From the NCBI RefSeq assembly GCF_030816015.1, contig NZ_JAUSXN010000001.1, forward strand, positions 3,100,001 to 3,164,000: a DNA stretch of 64,000 nucleotides. Direction: 5' to 3'. Numbering within the stretch: the stretch's first letter is position 1; every line of letters starts with the position of its first letter. The stretch is from Pedobacter sp. W3I1. GTDB lineage: Bacteria; Bacteroidota; Bacteroidia; Sphingobacteriales; Sphingobacteriaceae. The notes below the pieces were generated by a model. The model was given only the letters and a program-made list of their open reading frames with translations. It had not been told where the DNA came from and searched no databases. A program made the translations under genes and the position numbers. Below, piece after piece: positions 63,339-64,000 of the stretch.

Positions 63339-63447
63339 CGTCATTTCGACTGAAGCTCACCGATTTTTCATCGGTAGCGGAATGGAGAATCTTTTTAATT
63401 AGCCGTTATAGATTTCTCGACTACGTTGCACTCCGCTCGAAATGACG
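63339..63447. repeat. Family A inverted repeat with internal hairpin
   Basis: Arms CGTCATTTCGACTGAAGC and CACTCCGCTCGAAATGACG. Within the left arm is an added hairpin, ACCGAT-TTTTC-ATCGGT (63359-63375), not seen in the other copies. Confidence 0.75.
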
Positions 63448-63474
63448 ATCACGGATTTCTTTTGATCTGGAGTC

Positions 63475-63498
63475 CTGTCAGATGTTGCCATCTGACAG
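63475..63498. repeat. Family C palindrome, copy 3
   Basis: Perfect stem CTGTCAGATG-TTGC-CATCTGACAG, just before the end of aroQ. Confidence 0.7.
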
Positions 63499-63513
63499 AA
63501 ATAATAGAATTGA

Positions 63514-63930
63514 TTAAATCAACAAACTTTCAATAGCCAAACGATAACCTTTTATACCAAAACCTGTTAAAACACCTTGACAGTTTTTGCCGGTTAAAGA
63601 AACATGTCGATATTCTTCTCTTGAATATATATTTGAAATGTGTACTTCTACTACTGGCGTTTTAATTGCCGCAATCGCGTCAGCAATCGCTACAGAGGTA
63701 TGTGTATAACCGCCGGCATTTAGTACTACCCCATCATAACTAAAACCAACTTCATGCAGTTTATTAATAATTTCGCCTTCCACATTACTCTGATAATATT
63801 CAATTTCAATATCAGGATAAACCGTTTTTAATTCTTTAATATAATCTTCAATACTGGTGCTTCCGTAAATAGATGGCTCGCGAACACCTAATAAGTTTAA
63901 GTTTGGCCCGTTAATAATTTGTATTTTCAT
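63514..63930 (-). CDS. aroQ: 3-dehydroquinate dehydratase, type II
   Basis: Shikimate-pathway enzyme that dehydrates 3-dehydroquinate. From ATG at 63930 it has 138 residues, typical of type II enzymes (the longer upstream frame adds unrelated residues). The N-terminal QIINGPNLNLLGVREPSIYG carries Arg17 and the catalytic Tyr22. VLNAGGYTHTSVAIADA and VEVHISNIYSREEYRHVS hold the active-site His residues. It reads toward a family C palindrome. Confidence 0.96.
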   Translation of the reverse strand: MKIQIINGPNLNLLGVREPSIYGSTSIEDYIKELKTVYPDIEIEYYQSNVEGEIINKLHEVGFSYDGVVLNAGGYTHTSVAIADAIAAIKTPVVEVHISNIYSREEYRHVSLTGKNCQGVLTGFGIKGYRLAIESLLI

Positions 63931-64000
63931 AATATAATGTTGTAACGTTGCAATGTTATAAAAAATCTTAAATAAAAGCATGCTTTGGCCATCATATATT

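Noticed and set aside
1..64000. CRISPR arrays, tRNA or rRNA genes, IS elements, prophage
   Set aside because: I found no regularly spaced direct repeats, no cloverleaf or rRNA-like sequence, and no transposase or phage gene. The repeats present are dispersed palindromes, not arrays with spacers.

Overview
The window looks like chromosomal DNA of a Bacteroidota bacterium of the Sphingobacteriaceae, most like Pedobacter. I infer this from the low-GC coding style, a type IX secretion (T9SS) substrate beside a PorP/SprF protein, TonB-dependent uptake, upstream sequences matching the Bacteroidota -7 promoter element TAnnTTTG, the near absence of Shine-Dalgarno sites, and many short palindromic intergenic repeats. 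Genes are dense and mostly housekeeping or envelope related. I see no rRNA, tRNA, CRISPR array, IS element or prophage.

Layout. 1-1.1 kb: a helix-hairpin-helix protein cut by the window edge. 1.3-4.4 kb: a MerR-type regulator divergent from alaS. 4.4-6.3 kb: three tandem paralogous secreted proteins, each followed by its own terminator. 6.4-7.8 kb: a DUF4143-type ATPase preceded by two 40-bp operator-like repeats. 7.9-12.3 kb: gatB, a TlpA-like lipoprotein, a PhoB-like regulator and an RluA-type pseudouridine synthase. 12.3-14.1 kb: a ClC channel gene broken by a frameshift. 14.3-17.1 kb: an NtrC-type regulator and a class A-like serine hydrolase.

17.1-22.5 kb is a vitamin B12 region: a cobalamin riboswitch, a BtuB-like receptor, a small membrane protein, a BtuF-like protein without a signal peptide, a sirtuin without its zinc-binding cysteines, and a DUF71/COG2102 ATP-pyrophosphatase. 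This is the most coherent system in the window. 22.6-31.8 kb holds stress and repair genes (Dabb, CrtA-like oxygenase, fRMsr, 3-methyladenine glycosylase, PPOX-like) and a kynureninase-bestrophin-deacetylase operon. 32-36 kb holds a MATE exporter, a class C-like serine hydrolase, an AlbA_2 protein and a DUF4442 thioesterase-like protein.

36-46 kb: a small lipoprotein, an MFS transporter, hemF, endonuclease V, an orphan PIN-like protein, two TPR proteins and gyrA. 46-56 kb: a Tet-like MFS transporter, a PIN-PhoH protein, a 754-bp gap with DnaA-box-like sites, a FUSC protein and the T9SS pair. 56-64 kb: ohr, a frameshifted bioB, mgtE, corA, WbqC-like, an LpxL-like acyltransferase, a family 2 glycosyltransferase and aroQ.

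Two core genes (clc and bioB) carry single frameshifts in short repetitive tracts. These could be real lesions or assembly errors. At least three families of small palindromic repeats fill many of the gaps between genes.
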